DNA of 64,000 nucleotides from Desertimonas flava. GTDB taxonomy: Bacteria > Actinomycetota > Acidimicrobiia > Acidimicrobiales > Ilumatobacteraceae. The notes under the pieces are model-generated. The model ran no database searches. It had not been told where the DNA came from and was given only the letters and a program-made list of their open reading frames with translations. Below, in pieces: positions 17,340 to 25,472 of the stretch (its first letter is position 1; each line of letters opens with the position of its first letter). The DNA lies in contig NZ_QKYK01000018.1 in the NCBI RefSeq assembly GCF_003426815.1, positions 49,579 to 113,578 of the forward strand, in the 5' to 3' direction. Made by a program: the position numbers and the translations under genes.

Positions 17340-18061
17340 GCGCTCAGCCGGGGTCGGCTCGCCGGCCGTTCGATGCCGACGTGTTCGAGCACGACGCGCC
17401 GCAGCGGTTTGAGGAAGCCGCCGGGGAGGTTGAACACCAGGAGTCCGGCGTCGACCGCTCGGGACACCGCCGGATCGAACCGCACTTCGGCGAGCACCGG
17501 CGCGCCGACCGACCGGGCGACGTCGCTGCGCCCGAGGGCGTGGCCGCCGTCGTTGACGACGATCACTCCCGACGGGCGGATCCGGGCCGCGCTCGCTCGC
17601 CGCAGTGACAGGTAGCACGGTCGGGTGACGAGGATGCCGATGGTCGTGTCGCCGCCGTCGCTGGAGCCGTCGCGGTGGTCGACGCCGTCGCGCACGAGCG
17701 CCGGTGGTGGGCTCGGCGTGGTGCCGGCGTCGACGACGAACAGTCGGTGGTCGGCCGCCATCCACGCCGCGAGGTCGCCCCACCGGTCGGCGTCGGGGCG
17801 GATGGGGCTGGCACCCCGGTGCACCGACGCGGTGGAGCTGTCGACGTCGACGGCGAGGTCGACGATCGACGAGGGGTCGGCGTCCGACGCGAACCATTCC
17901 GACAGGCCCTGACCGAGCGGTTCGGGCAGTCCGAGCGCGGCCGCCTGGTCGCCGGCCAGGTCGACGATGACCGACGGATGCTCCGTGGCGAGGGCGAGAC
18001 CGGCCGCCACGACCGTGGTGCCGCTGCCGCCCTTGGCTGCCCAGCACGTGATGATGGCCAC
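17336..18061 (-). CDS. tadZ: TadZ/CpaE-like MinD-family ATPase
   Basis: This 241-aa protein begins MAIITCWAAKGGSGTTVVAAGLAL. The AAKGGSGTT loop is the deviant Walker A of ParA/MinD proteins with the second Lys replaced, a common change in CpaE/TadZ localisation factors. Later motifs (VIVDLAGD, RLFVVDAG) fit the fold. TadZ proteins position the Tad machine in the cell. It heads the operon, starting with GTG 18061 after GGGGAGG at a 5-nt spacing, so unlike many neighbours it has a proper ribosome site. Confidence 0.85.
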   Translation of the reverse strand: MAIITCWAAKGGSGTTVVAAGLALATEHPSVIVDLAGDQAAALGLPEPLGQGLSEWFASDADPSSIVDLAVDVDSSTASVHRGASPIRPDADRWGDLAAWMAADHRLFVVDAGTTPSPPPALVRDGVDHRDGSSDGGDTTIGILVTRPCYLSLRRASAARIRPSGVIVVNDGGHALGRSDVARSVGAPVLAEVRFDPAVSRAVDAGLLVFNLPGGFLKPLRRVVLEHVGIERPASRPRLSA

Positions 18062-18129
18062 GTCGGCCTCCCCGAGATCGAAGCCCGCCGCCGGCGGGCA
18101 CGAGGTCCTGGGGTGATGTCGGTAGGGGC

Positions 18130-18158
18130 AACGTAGGAGGTCGCGCCGGCCTCTGCAA
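18130..18158 (-). promoter_or_regulatory. Predicted sigma-70 promoter of the tad operon
   Basis: On the minus strand TTGCAG (18158-18153) and TACGTT (18135-18130) are separated by exactly 17 bp, with transcription expected near 18123 and a leader of about 60 nt before the tadZ GTG. This is one of the best -35/-10 pairs in the window. Confidence 0.55.
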
Positions 18159-18220
18159 CACGTCAGCGCAAACCTTGCCGATCGGCCCGCTCGGCGCGGA
18201 CAATCGCAGCCGGTCGGACG

Positions 18221-20530
18221 TCAGTCCTGGACCGTGAACCGGGCCCGCAGTTGCCGCTCGAGCCGCGACGACGGTCCGACGCGGAGCTCGAACTCGCCCG
18301 GTTCGACGACTCGGCGCCCGGCGTCGTCGACGATCGAGCAGTCGGCGACGGCCACGTCGATCGCCACCGTGATCTGCTGCCCGGGTGCCACCTCGACCTG
18401 GCGGTACGCCTTGAGCTCCTGGTCGGCCCACGTCACCGACGTCACCAGGTCGCTGACGTACGCCTGCACCGTGTCGAGTGCCGGGCGGCGGCCGGCGTTG
18501 CGCAGCACGACCTCGGCGCGCACGACGCCGTCGCGGCCGACGACGTCGTCGCGCAGGCTCAACTCGCGGTACTCGACCGTGCTGTAGGACAGCCCTTCGC
18601 CGAAGGCGAACGCCGGGTCCTGCGTGAGATCGGCGTAGCGGTGCCCGTGCTGACCCCGGATCTGGTTGTAGAACACCGGGAGCTGCCCGGCATGGCGGGG
18701 GAACGACACCGGTAGCCGTCCCGACGGTTCGATGGCCCCGAACAAGAGCTCGGCGATGGCCGTGCCACCCAGCATCCCCGGGCTCGCCGCCCACACGATC
18801 GCCTCGGCCGTCAGGGCGATCGGAGGCAGGACCTGTGGCTTGGACGCCATGACGACGACGATCATCGGCGTGCCAGCTGCGGCGACGGCATCGAGCAGCG
18901 CCACCTGGTCGCCCACCAGCTCGAGCGTCGCCGTCGACCGCCCCTCGCCGACGAGCTCGATGCGGTCACCGACCACGGCGACCACGTAGTCGGCCCGCCG
19001 GGCGGCCTCGACGGCCGCGGCGATCAACGTGGGGTCGGGCGCGCACGGCGCCGCCACGGGTGGGCGCGGTTGACCGTCGGGGAACACCGGGCCCTCCGGG
19101 TCGGGGGAGACGGTGAGGATGCGGCATCCGGGGGCGTACACGACGTCCCAGCCGTCGGGCGCCTCCGTGCGCAGCCCGTCGACCACGGTGACGATGCGGT
19201 CTCGGGGCTGACCGTCCGGCAGCCAGTCGGTCTGTCCCGACGAGCCGGCCCAGTCGCCGAGCTGGGTCTGGGCGTCGTCGGCGAGCGCGCCGACGGCGGC
19301 GACGGTGCGCGGGCCGGTGGTCGCGTCGAGTGGCAACGTGCCGTCGTTGCGCAGCAGGACGAGCGACCGTCGGGTCACCTCGAGGTTCAGGTCGCGGTGC
19401 GGAGGGCACCCGACGACGGCCCGCTCGCGTTCGGGGTCGCCGAGGCGGGGATCCTCGAACAGACCGAGGTCGAACTTCAGCGTGAGGATGTGGGCGACGG
19501 CCTCGTCGAGATCACCCTCGTCGAGCAGGCCACGGGCGATCGCCTCCAGCGCGCCGTCGAGGAAGCCGGGGGTCGTCATGATCATGTCGTTGCCGGCACG
19601 GACCGCCGCCGCCGACGCCGACGCATAGTCCGGCTGGATGTGCTGCTCCCACACCATCCGCCCGACGTTGTCCCAATCGGTGACGAGGACGCCGCCGTAG
19701 TCCCACTCCCCTCGTAGCACGTCGGTGAGCAACCACTGGTTGAGCGTGATCGGCACCCCGTCGATCGCCTGGTAGCCGAGCATGAACGTGGCGCAGCCGG
19801 CGCGCGCCGTCCGCTCGAACGGGGGCAGGAACCACGAACGGAGCTTGCGGGGCGTGAGGTCGGCCTCGGTGGCGTCGCGCCCGCCCTGCGTCTCGGAATA
19901 GCCGGCGAAGTGCTTGGCGGTGGCGAGGATGGCCGACCGATCGTCGAGCCCGTCGCCCTGGTAGCCCCGGACCATCGCCGAGGCGAACTCGCCGATCAGG
20001 AAGGGGTCCTCGCCGAACGTCTCGCCGACGCGGCCCCACCGCAGGTCTCGGGCGATGCACAGCACGGGCGAGAACGTCCAGTGCACGCCTGTCGCCGCCG
20101 CTTCGATCGCCGTGACGCGCGCCGCCTGTTCGACGAGCGCCGGATTCCAGGTAGCCGCCATGCCGAGCTGGATCGGGAACACGGTCGCGCCGAGCTGGAA
20201 GCCGTGGCCGTGGATGCAGTCCTCGGCGATCAGCAGCGGGATCCGCAAACGCGTGGTCGACACCAGCTCGTGGGCGCGGGCGATCGCCGCGGGCGACGCG
20301 TGGACCAGGGAGCCGGCGTGACGGTCGAGCACGTGGCCGTCGACGCCGTCGCGCGCGTCGAGCTGCAGCATCTGGCCGGCCTTCTCGGCCGCCGTCATGC
20401 GAGACAACAGGTCGGCGACGCGCGCGGCCGTGGACCGCGAGGGGTCGCGGTACGGGGCGTCGACGAGTTCGGCGGGCACGGCCGTCGCGGACGAGGCCGG
20501 CACGGGTGATGCGGGAGCAGCGTGGTTCAT
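18221..20530 (-). CDS. Glycoside hydrolase family 3 (beta-glucosidase-like)
   Basis: This 769-aa enzyme has the full GH3 layout: an N-terminal TIM barrel with RIPLLIAEDCIHG, LATAKHFAGY (Lys206-His207) and the nucleophile in VLVTDWDN (Asp285), a C-terminal alpha/beta sandwich (RRSLVLLRNDGTLPL), and a fibronectin-III-like end (GEFELRVGPSS). It would release sugars from the non-reducing end of beta-glucosides or related oligosaccharides. No signal peptide is evident, so it is probably cytoplasmic. The ATG at 20530 overlaps the stop of a 40-codon upstream ORF as ATGA. Substrate is not predictable. Confidence 0.93.
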   Translation of the reverse strand: MNHAAPASPVPASSATAVPAELVDAPYRDPSRSTAARVADLLSRMTAAEKAGQMLQLDARDGVDGHVLDRHAGSLVHASPAAIARAHELVSTTRLRIPLLIAEDCIHGHGFQLGATVFPIQLGMAATWNPALVEQAARVTAIEAAATGVHWTFSPVLCIARDLRWGRVGETFGEDPFLIGEFASAMVRGYQGDGLDDRSAILATAKHFAGYSETQGGRDATEADLTPRKLRSWFLPPFERTARAGCATFMLGYQAIDGVPITLNQWLLTDVLRGEWDYGGVLVTDWDNVGRMVWEQHIQPDYASASAAAVRAGNDMIMTTPGFLDGALEAIARGLLDEGDLDEAVAHILTLKFDLGLFEDPRLGDPERERAVVGCPPHRDLNLEVTRRSLVLLRNDGTLPLDATTGPRTVAAVGALADDAQTQLGDWAGSSGQTDWLPDGQPRDRIVTVVDGLRTEAPDGWDVVYAPGCRILTVSPDPEGPVFPDGQPRPPVAAPCAPDPTLIAAAVEAARRADYVVAVVGDRIELVGEGRSTATLELVGDQVALLDAVAAAGTPMIVVVMASKPQVLPPIALTAEAIVWAASPGMLGGTAIAELLFGAIEPSGRLPVSFPRHAGQLPVFYNQIRGQHGHRYADLTQDPAFAFGEGLSYSTVEYRELSLRDDVVGRDGVVRAEVVLRNAGRRPALDTVQAYVSDLVTSVTWADQELKAYRQVEVAPGQQITVAIDVAVADCSIVDDAGRRVVEPGEFELRVGPSSRLERQLRARFTVQD

Positions 20531-20649
20531 GACACGTTTCCGTCTCGGCCGCGGGGACCGCGGGCTGGCGGCGCCGAGGGGTTCAGCGTGTTGCCGGAGG
20601 CACCCCACGCCGAGCCGGTGATCGCCGGCATGGGGGCGATCAGCGCCAT
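20527..20649 (-). CDS. Possible 40-codon leader ORF coupled to the GH3 gene
   Basis: This ORF starts MALIAPMPAITG and ends in a TGA that overlaps the GH3 start codon as ATGA. TACCAT (20664-20659) lies 9 nt before its ATG, which suits a leaderless start, so ribosomes loading here would reach the GH3 start. The peptide resembles nothing I know. It may be a chance reading frame. Confidence 0.3.
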   Translation of the reverse strand: MALIAPMPAITGSAWGASGNTLNPSAPPARGPRGRDGNVS

Positions 20650-20718
20650 GCTCGGATGATGGTAGTGGCTCCGCAGCTCGGTTTCGGTGGCGTCCGGCAA
20701 GGGTGAGAGGGTGGGGGG

Positions 20719-21423
20719 ATGACGCCGACAACCGAACGCAGATCCGGCGCCACGCCAGGTAGCCCGCTCGCGCCGGAGGCCTGTCTCGGCAGCACGTGGT
20801 TCATCGACAGCGACGATCCCGGGGTGCGCGAGTTCGCCCGCCGGGTGATCGACGAGGCCGGCGCCACGAGCGACCGCGAGCGAGCGGTGGCTCTGTTCCT
20901 CGCCGTGCGTGACGGCTGGCGCTACGACCCGTACAACACCTCGATGGATCCCGGCGCGTTCCGTGCCTCGAGCGTGCTGGCGAGCGAGCGCAACTGGTGC
21001 GTGCCCAAGTCGGTGCTCCTGGCGGCGGCCTGCCGGGCGGTGGGGATCCCCGCGCGACTGGGCTTCGCCGACGTTCGCAATCATCTCCAGAGCGAGAAGC
21101 TCCGCGAGTCGATGGGGACCGACCTGTTCGTGTTCCACGGCTACGCCGAGATGTGGATCGACGGTGCCTGGCGCAAGGCGTCGTCGGCCTTCAACAAGGA
21201 GCTGTGCGAGCGCTTCGGCACCAAGGTGCTCGAGTTCGACGGCGTGAACGACGCCTTGATGCACCCGTTCGACGAGTCGGGCAATCGCCACATGGAGTAC
21301 GTCAACCAGCGCGGGTCGTTCGCCGATCTTCCGCTCGACGAGATGCTCGCCGCCTTCGCCGAGGTGTACGGCGCCGACTGGGGAACGAGCGACGAGGCCG
21401 TCGTCGACGACGCCTTCCGCTGA
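20719..21423 (+). CDS. Transglutaminase-like (papain-fold) protein
   Basis: This 234-aa protein has the transglutaminase-core layout: LASERNWCVPKSVLLAAACRAVGIPARLGFADV with catalytic Cys94, then VFHGYAEMWIDGAW with His140, and a following acidic residue. Bacterial members act as cysteine peptidases or amidases; substrates vary. No signal peptide is seen, so it is probably cytoplasmic. It diverges from the GH3 gene, and a purine-rich GGTGGGGGG run just before the ATG may serve as ribosome site. It converges on the MFS gene across a strong hairpin. Confidence 0.85.
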   Translation: MTPTTERRSGATPGSPLAPEACLGSTWFIDSDDPGVREFARRVIDEAGATSDRERAVALFLAVRDGWRYDPYNTSMDPGAFRASSVLASERNWCVPKSVLLAAACRAVGIPARLGFADVRNHLQSEKLRESMGTDLFVFHGYAEMWIDGAWRKASSAFNKELCERFGTKVLEFDGVNDALMHPFDESGNRHMEYVNQRGSFADLPLDEMLAAFAEVYGADWGTSDEAVVDDAFR

Positions 21424-21431
21424 ACGCGACG

Positions 21432-21469
21432 GAGCGCCCGATCCCGTTCCGCCTCGGGATCGAGCGCTC
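21432..21469. terminator. Hairpin terminator between convergent genes
   Basis: Arms 21432-21446 and 21455-21469 pair over 15 bp with one mismatch around an 8-nt loop. A second, weaker hairpin (GACGG.GTGT / ACACcCCGTC) follows to about 21501. Together they fill the gap between the transglutaminase and MFS stops. Confidence 0.65.
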
Positions 21470-21511
21470 TGACGGCGTGTACCGGGCACACCCCGTCACC
21501 GCCGGGTCGGC

Positions 21512-23209
21512 TCAGTCGACGGCCACCGCCGCCGGCTCCAACGCCTCGAGCTCGGCGTCGATGTCGACATCGGAGATGTCGTCGATGCCATCGCCGTCGA
21601 CGTCGGTCGCCGTGACCTTGCCGACGTTCGGCAGCAGGAAGTAGGTGAGCAGGGCGGCGCCGAGGATGATGCCGGCGCCGACCAGCATCGCCATCTCGAG
21701 GCCGTTGACCCAGGCGTCCTTGGCGGCGTCGAAGATGGCCGTGCCCTGCTCGCCGCCGATCTGCTCGCTGACGACCCTGGCCCCGGCAAGCGACGACTCG
21801 GCCAGGTGGCGGGTGTCATCGGGCAGCGTCGCCGCGGTGTCACGGAACTGGCTGGCGAAGCCGGACGACAAGATGCTGCCGAGCACGGCGACCCCGAGCG
21901 TGGTGCCGAGCTCGCGGGTGGTGTCGTTCATCGCCGAGCCCATGCCGGCGTGCTCGGGTGGCACCGAGGACATGATCAGCGTGGTCATCGGCGTCATGGT
22001 GAACGCCATGCCGAGCGCCATCACGGCCATACCGACGAGCACGTGGAGGTAGCCCGACTCGGCGTGGAGCTGGCTGAGGATGGTGATGCCGCCGGCGGTG
22101 ACGACCATGCCGGGCAGCACAACCCTGCGCACCCCGAGGCGAGCGACGGCGACGGCGGAGATCGGCGTGAAGATCATCAGGAAGGGCATGATCGGCAACA
22201 TCCGCAGGCCGGACTCGAACGGTCCGTAGCCGAGGACCAGCTGGAACAGCTGGCTCACGACGAAGAAGAAGCCGAACATGGTGAGGAACACGAGGGTGAT
22301 GCCGATCGAGCTCACGCTGAACGTGGCGTTCTTGAAGAGTCGCACCTCGAGCATCGGTGAGGCCGTGCGCAGCTCCCACAGGGCGAAGAGGGCGAGCGCC
22401 ACGATGCCACCGGCGATGACGGCGAGCGTCTGCGGGTCGGTCCAGCCCCAGTGCGGGCCCTCGATCAGGCCGTAGACGAGCAGCACGAGTCCGGCGATCG
22501 ACAGGGCGGCGCCGACGAAGTCGATGCGTCCGTGCGACGACTCACGGCTCTCGGGGAGCAGGATGAAGCACAGGACGAGGGCGATGGCGGCGACCGGGAT
22601 GTTGATGGCGAACGTCGACCCCCACCAGAAGTGCTCGACCAGCCAGCCGCCGAGGACGATGCCGAGGGCGCCGCCACCCCCGGCGATGCCCGACCAGATG
22701 GCGATCGCCTTGGCCCGCTCACCCGCGGGGAACGTGTTGACGAGGATGGACAGCGTGGCCGGCATCACGAGGGCGCCGCCGACGCCCATCGCGGCCCGGG
22801 CGAAGATCAGCTCGCCGCCCGTGCTCACGAAGAACGTGGCGTAGGCGCTGGCGACGCCGAAGACGGCGATCCCGGCGAGCAGGAACCGCTTGCGGCCCCA
22901 CCGGTCGCCGAGCGAGCCGGCGGTGAAGAGGAGGCCGGCGAAGACGAGCGAGTAGGCGTCGATGACCCACTGCTGGGCCGAGTTGGACAGCCCGAGGCTC
23001 TCGGACATCTTCGGCAGCGCCACGTTCAGCGACGTGTTGGCGATGACGACGATCATCAGGCTGAGGCACAGGGCGCCGAGGATCACCCAACGCCGCCGAT
23101 AGATGTGCTCGGGAATCCCGTGGGACTCCATGCCGGCATGGCCGGACGAGTCGTGCGACCCGGAGGCCGGCACGGCGCTCGCGTCGAGCGCGGGGGTTGC
23201 GGAAGTCAT
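21512..23209 (-). CDS. MFS drug-efflux transporter, DHA2 (EmrB/QacA) type
   Basis: This 565-aa protein has about 14 hydrophobic segments and the DHA2 motifs: NTSLNVALPKMSESLG in helix 1, GSLGDRWGRKRFLLAG (motif A) and a motif-C-like GGGGALGIVLGGWLVEH. Such pumps export drugs or metabolites by proton antiport. It is divergent from a TetR-family gene with a shared operator region, the usual pump/repressor pair. The ATG at 23209 is preceded by AGGAC. The C-terminus has a Asp-rich segment (DVDGDGIDDISDVDIDAE) resembling a calcium-binding loop, unusual for the family. Confidence 0.93.
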   Translation of the reverse strand: MTSATPALDASAVPASGSHDSSGHAGMESHGIPEHIYRRRWVILGALCLSLMIVVIANTSLNVALPKMSESLGLSNSAQQWVIDAYSLVFAGLLFTAGSLGDRWGRKRFLLAGIAVFGVASAYATFFVSTGGELIFARAAMGVGGALVMPATLSILVNTFPAGERAKAIAIWSGIAGGGGALGIVLGGWLVEHFWWGSTFAINIPVAAIALVLCFILLPESRESSHGRIDFVGAALSIAGLVLLVYGLIEGPHWGWTDPQTLAVIAGGIVALALFALWELRTASPMLEVRLFKNATFSVSSIGITLVFLTMFGFFFVVSQLFQLVLGYGPFESGLRMLPIMPFLMIFTPISAVAVARLGVRRVVLPGMVVTAGGITILSQLHAESGYLHVLVGMAVMALGMAFTMTPMTTLIMSSVPPEHAGMGSAMNDTTRELGTTLGVAVLGSILSSGFASQFRDTAATLPDDTRHLAESSLAGARVVSEQIGGEQGTAIFDAAKDAWVNGLEMAMLVGAGIILGAALLTYFLLPNVGKVTATDVDGDGIDDISDVDIDAELEALEPAAVAVD

Positions 23210-23238
23210 GGAATGTCCTGTTCTCGTGAAGCGGCGTC

Positions 23239-23311
23239 TGTCATTAAACTGTCAGTACTGCCAGATGGCAAGAGTGACATATGGCATGGCTGCCGGATGT
23301 CACCAGTGACA
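23239..23311. promoter_or_regulatory. Operator array with GTGACA/TGTCAC half-sites
   Basis: Within 73 bp between the divergent pump and TetR genes there are TGTCA at 23239 and 23250, GTGACAT at 23274-23280, and the palindrome TGTCACcaGTGACA at 23298-23311. GTGACAT and ATGTCAC (23297-23303) also form 7-bp arms. The last palindrome overlaps the expected -35 zone of the TetR gene. This arrangement is typical of an autoregulated TetR repressor. Confidence 0.6.
23243..23271 (-). promoter_or_regulatory. Predicted promoter of the DHA2 pump gene
   Basis: On the minus strand TTGCCA (23271-23266) and TTTAAT (23248-23243) are spaced by 17 bp. The palindrome TGCCAgaTGGCA (23259-23270) overlaps the -35 box, so a bound repressor would block it. 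The transcript would have a leader of about 27 nt with an AGGAC ribosome site. Confidence 0.6.
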
Positions 23312-23344
23312 GGACTCATTCACGAGCGCGCTAGCGTTGCTGTT

Positions 23345-23968
23345 GTGGCAACGGCCAACGTCGAGTCCGAGTCCCTCCGCGAGCGCAAGAAGCAGGCGAC
23401 CCGCAAGGCGATCGAAGACGCGGCCTGGGAACTGTTCGTCGAGCGGGGCTACGCGGCGACGTCGATCGATGACATCGCGGCCCGCGCCGACATCGCGCCG
23501 CGGACCTTCTTCCGCTACTTCCGCACCAAGGACGACGTCCTCTACGGCGAGTTCGACGACGCCATGGCTCGCTTCGCCGAGGAGTTCCGCTCGCGTCCCG
23601 CCGACGAGCCGGTGTTCGCCAGCCTCGTCGAGGCCCTCGACGTGGTGAGCCGCGAGATGGTGAAGGACAAGGAGAAGATGATGCAGCGCCACGCGCTGCA
23701 GGAGAGCGCCGGCATCGAGCTGGGCGACTCGATCCGCCAGCGCTTCGGCGCGGCGATCGCCGATCTCGTCCGGGAGCGGGTCGGCGGCGAGCCCGACGGC
23801 GAGCTGCTCGCCCGCCTGCTTGCCAGCACCGTCGTGTCGTGCCAGACGATCGCCAGCGAGTACTGGCTCGAACAGGGCGCCTGCTCGAGCCTGCACGACG
23901 TCGGCAACCACTGCCTGCACCTGCTGATCGACGCCCTCGGCGACGTCAAGGACCGCATCGCCTCCTGA
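23345..23968 (+). CDS. TetR-family regulator paired with the DHA2 pump
   Basis: This 207-aa protein has the TetR N-terminal helix-turn-helix: RERKKQATRKAIEDAAWELFVERGYAATSIDDIAARADIAPRTFFRYFRTKDD, and a helical ligand domain behind. FFRYFRTKDDVL is common in actinobacterial AcrR-type regulators. GTG 23345 is favoured because TAGCGT (23332-23337) lies 7 nt upstream; an in-frame ATG at 23297 would put the operator inside the gene. It most likely represses the divergent pump and itself. Two palindromes follow its stop. Confidence 0.9.
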   Translation: MATANVESESLRERKKQATRKAIEDAAWELFVERGYAATSIDDIAARADIAPRTFFRYFRTKDDVLYGEFDDAMARFAEEFRSRPADEPVFASLVEALDVVSREMVKDKEKMMQRHALQESAGIELGDSIRQRFGAAIADLVRERVGGEPDGELLARLLASTVVSCQTIASEYWLEQGACSSLHDVGNHCLHLLIDALGDVKDRIAS

Positions 23969-23970
23969 CC

Positions 23971-24027
23971 CGAGATAGTGCCTGGCACTATCTCGTGACC
24001 CGAGATAGTGCCTGGCACTATCTCGGG
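23971..24027. repeat. Duplicated palindrome with GTGCCTGGCAC core
   Basis: Two copies (23971-23995 and 24001-24025) of a perfect palindrome have 12-bp arms CGAGATAGTGCC around a single T; the second extends to 14-bp arms. They start 2 bp after the TetR stop and precede the GNAT promoter. They could terminate transcription, but the same core recurs at 48738-48768 with different arms, pointing to a repeat family. Confidence 0.85.
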
Positions 24028-24062
24028 ACGGCGCTGACGGGCCGGCGTCGTACGGTGCGGTG

Positions 24063-24590
24063 ATGGACGTCGTGCTGCGCCCGCCGACCCTTGCCGATGC
24101 CGCCGCTCTCGCCGAGACCCATGTCCGCGCGTGGCAGGTCGGCTACCGCGGCGTGCTGCCCGACGATTTCCTCGCCGCGCTGAGCGTCGAGAACCGCTAC
24201 CGGCAGTGGCGTGGATGGCTCGACGACGCGACGGCCGACCACGGAGGCGCGATCGTCGCCGACGTCGACGGCGTCGTGCGCGGCTTCGTCCTGTTCGGCA
24301 CCTGGCGGGACGAGGATGCCGACCCGGCGGTGGGCGAGCTGCAGGCGCTCAATGTTCACCCCGACGCCTGGGGCACCGGGGCCGGTCGGGCGTTGCTCCA
24401 AGCGGCCGACCACGGGCTCGCCGCGCTCGGCTACGGCGAGGCGGTGCTGTGGGTCGTCACCGGCAACGCCCGGGCCCGGCGGTTCTACGAGATCGACGGG
24501 TGGGTGCCCGACGGCGCGAGCAAGGTCGACGATCGCGACGCCGTGCCGATTCCCGAGGTGCGCTACCGCAAGCGGTTCGTGGCCGCCTGA
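24063..24590 (+). CDS. GNAT-family N-acetyltransferase
   Basis: This 175-aa protein is a single GNAT domain: an N-terminal substrate part (LRPPTLADAAALAETHVRAWQVGYRGVLP), the acetyl-CoA loop motif (ALNVHPDAWGTGAGRALLQAA; R/Q-x-x-G-x-G/A form), and VLWVVTGNARARRFYEIDGW. The substrate is unknown; the N-terminus resembles many actinobacterial RimI-like proteins. ATG 24063 is 6 nt after TACGGT (24051-24056), so a leaderless start is likely; GTG 24060 is in frame one codon earlier. Convergent with the IclR gene. Confidence 0.9.
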   Translation: MDVVLRPPTLADAAALAETHVRAWQVGYRGVLPDDFLAALSVENRYRQWRGWLDDATADHGGAIVADVDGVVRGFVLFGTWRDEDADPAVGELQALNVHPDAWGTGAGRALLQAADHGLAALGYGEAVLWVVTGNARARRFYEIDGWVPDGASKVDDRDAVPIPEVRYRKRFVAA

Positions 24591-24639
24591 CGGTGGGGCC
24601 CCGTCGCCCAGGGAGTCACAAGCGGGGAACCGAACCGGC

Positions 24640-25428
24640 TCAGCGGCCGAGCAGTTCGGCGAGCTCCGCGGCTCGTGCGTTCAACAGGGCGGCCATCTCG
24701 GCGACCCGCTTCGCCGGGAGGCGCCCGGACGGACCGGCGGCGCTGATCGCCGCGAAGGCCGTCCCGTGCTGGTCGCGGACGGCCACCGCCACCGACGTCA
24801 TGCCGTCTTCGCTCTCGCCGGTGTTCACGGCGTAGCCGCGCTCGCGTGCCTTGGCCAGGTCGCGAACGAGCTCGCGGAACGACGTGATCGAGCGCTGCGT
24901 CGCCGCAGGGAGCACGTCGGAGGGGTAGAGCCGGCGGAGCTCGTCGGCGTCGAGGTCGGCGAGCAGGACCTTGCCGATCGACGTGCAGTGCGCCGGCAGC
25001 ATCACGCCCGTGCGTCCCGTCACCCGCAGGGCCTTGGGGCTCTCGACGGCGTCGAGGTAGCGCACCATGTCGTGCTCGAGCACGGCGAGATGGGACGTCT
25101 CGCCCGTCGCCTCGGTCAGCGCCTCGAGGACGGGGCGGGCGATCTCGCGGATGTCCATGTTGCGCACCACGGCGAGACCCACCTCGAGCAGTGCCGTGCC
25201 GGCGATGTAGGCCCGCGTCCGCGCGTCCTGGCGGACGAAGCCGTGGTGCTGCAGCATCGCCAGCAGCCGATGGGCCGTCGAGTTGGCCACGCCGAGGTGC
25301 GTCGCGGCGTCGGACAGACGCAGCTCACGGTGGTCGCGGAACAGCAGCAACAGCCGCAGCGCGTTGTCGACCGACGCGATGGGATAGAGGGGCGTCGTGT
25401 CGGTTCGGGCGGCGGTGTCCTTGGGCAT
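24640..25428 (-). CDS. IclR-family transcriptional regulator
   Basis: This 262-aa protein has an N-terminal winged HTH (ASVDNALRLLLLFRDHRELRLSDAATHLGVANSTAHRLLAMLQHHGFV, about residues 18-65) and a C-terminal IclR effector domain (AHCTSIGKVLLADL, GYAVNTGESEDGMTSVAVAV). IclR proteins respond to small metabolites, commonly aromatic or acetate-related. The start follows AGGGGGA; CACACT lies 8 nt upstream. The neighbours, GNATs on both sides, give no clear target, so the regulon is unknown. Confidence 0.93.
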   Translation of the reverse strand: MPKDTAARTDTTPLYPIASVDNALRLLLLFRDHRELRLSDAATHLGVANSTAHRLLAMLQHHGFVRQDARTRAYIAGTALLEVGLAVVRNMDIREIARPVLEALTEATGETSHLAVLEHDMVRYLDAVESPKALRVTGRTGVMLPAHCTSIGKVLLADLDADELRRLYPSDVLPAATQRSITSFRELVRDLAKARERGYAVNTGESEDGMTSVAVAVRDQHGTAFAAISAAGPSGRLPAKRVAEMAALLNARAAELAELLGR

Positions 25429-25472
25429 TCCCCCTGAGTGTGCCTCAGCGGAGCAGGCTCGCGGCGCGCCGG

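Noticed and set aside
23297..23344. Upstream ATG start for the first TetR protein
   Set aside because: It would put the operator and -10 box within the coding region; the GTG at 23345 fits the promoter.
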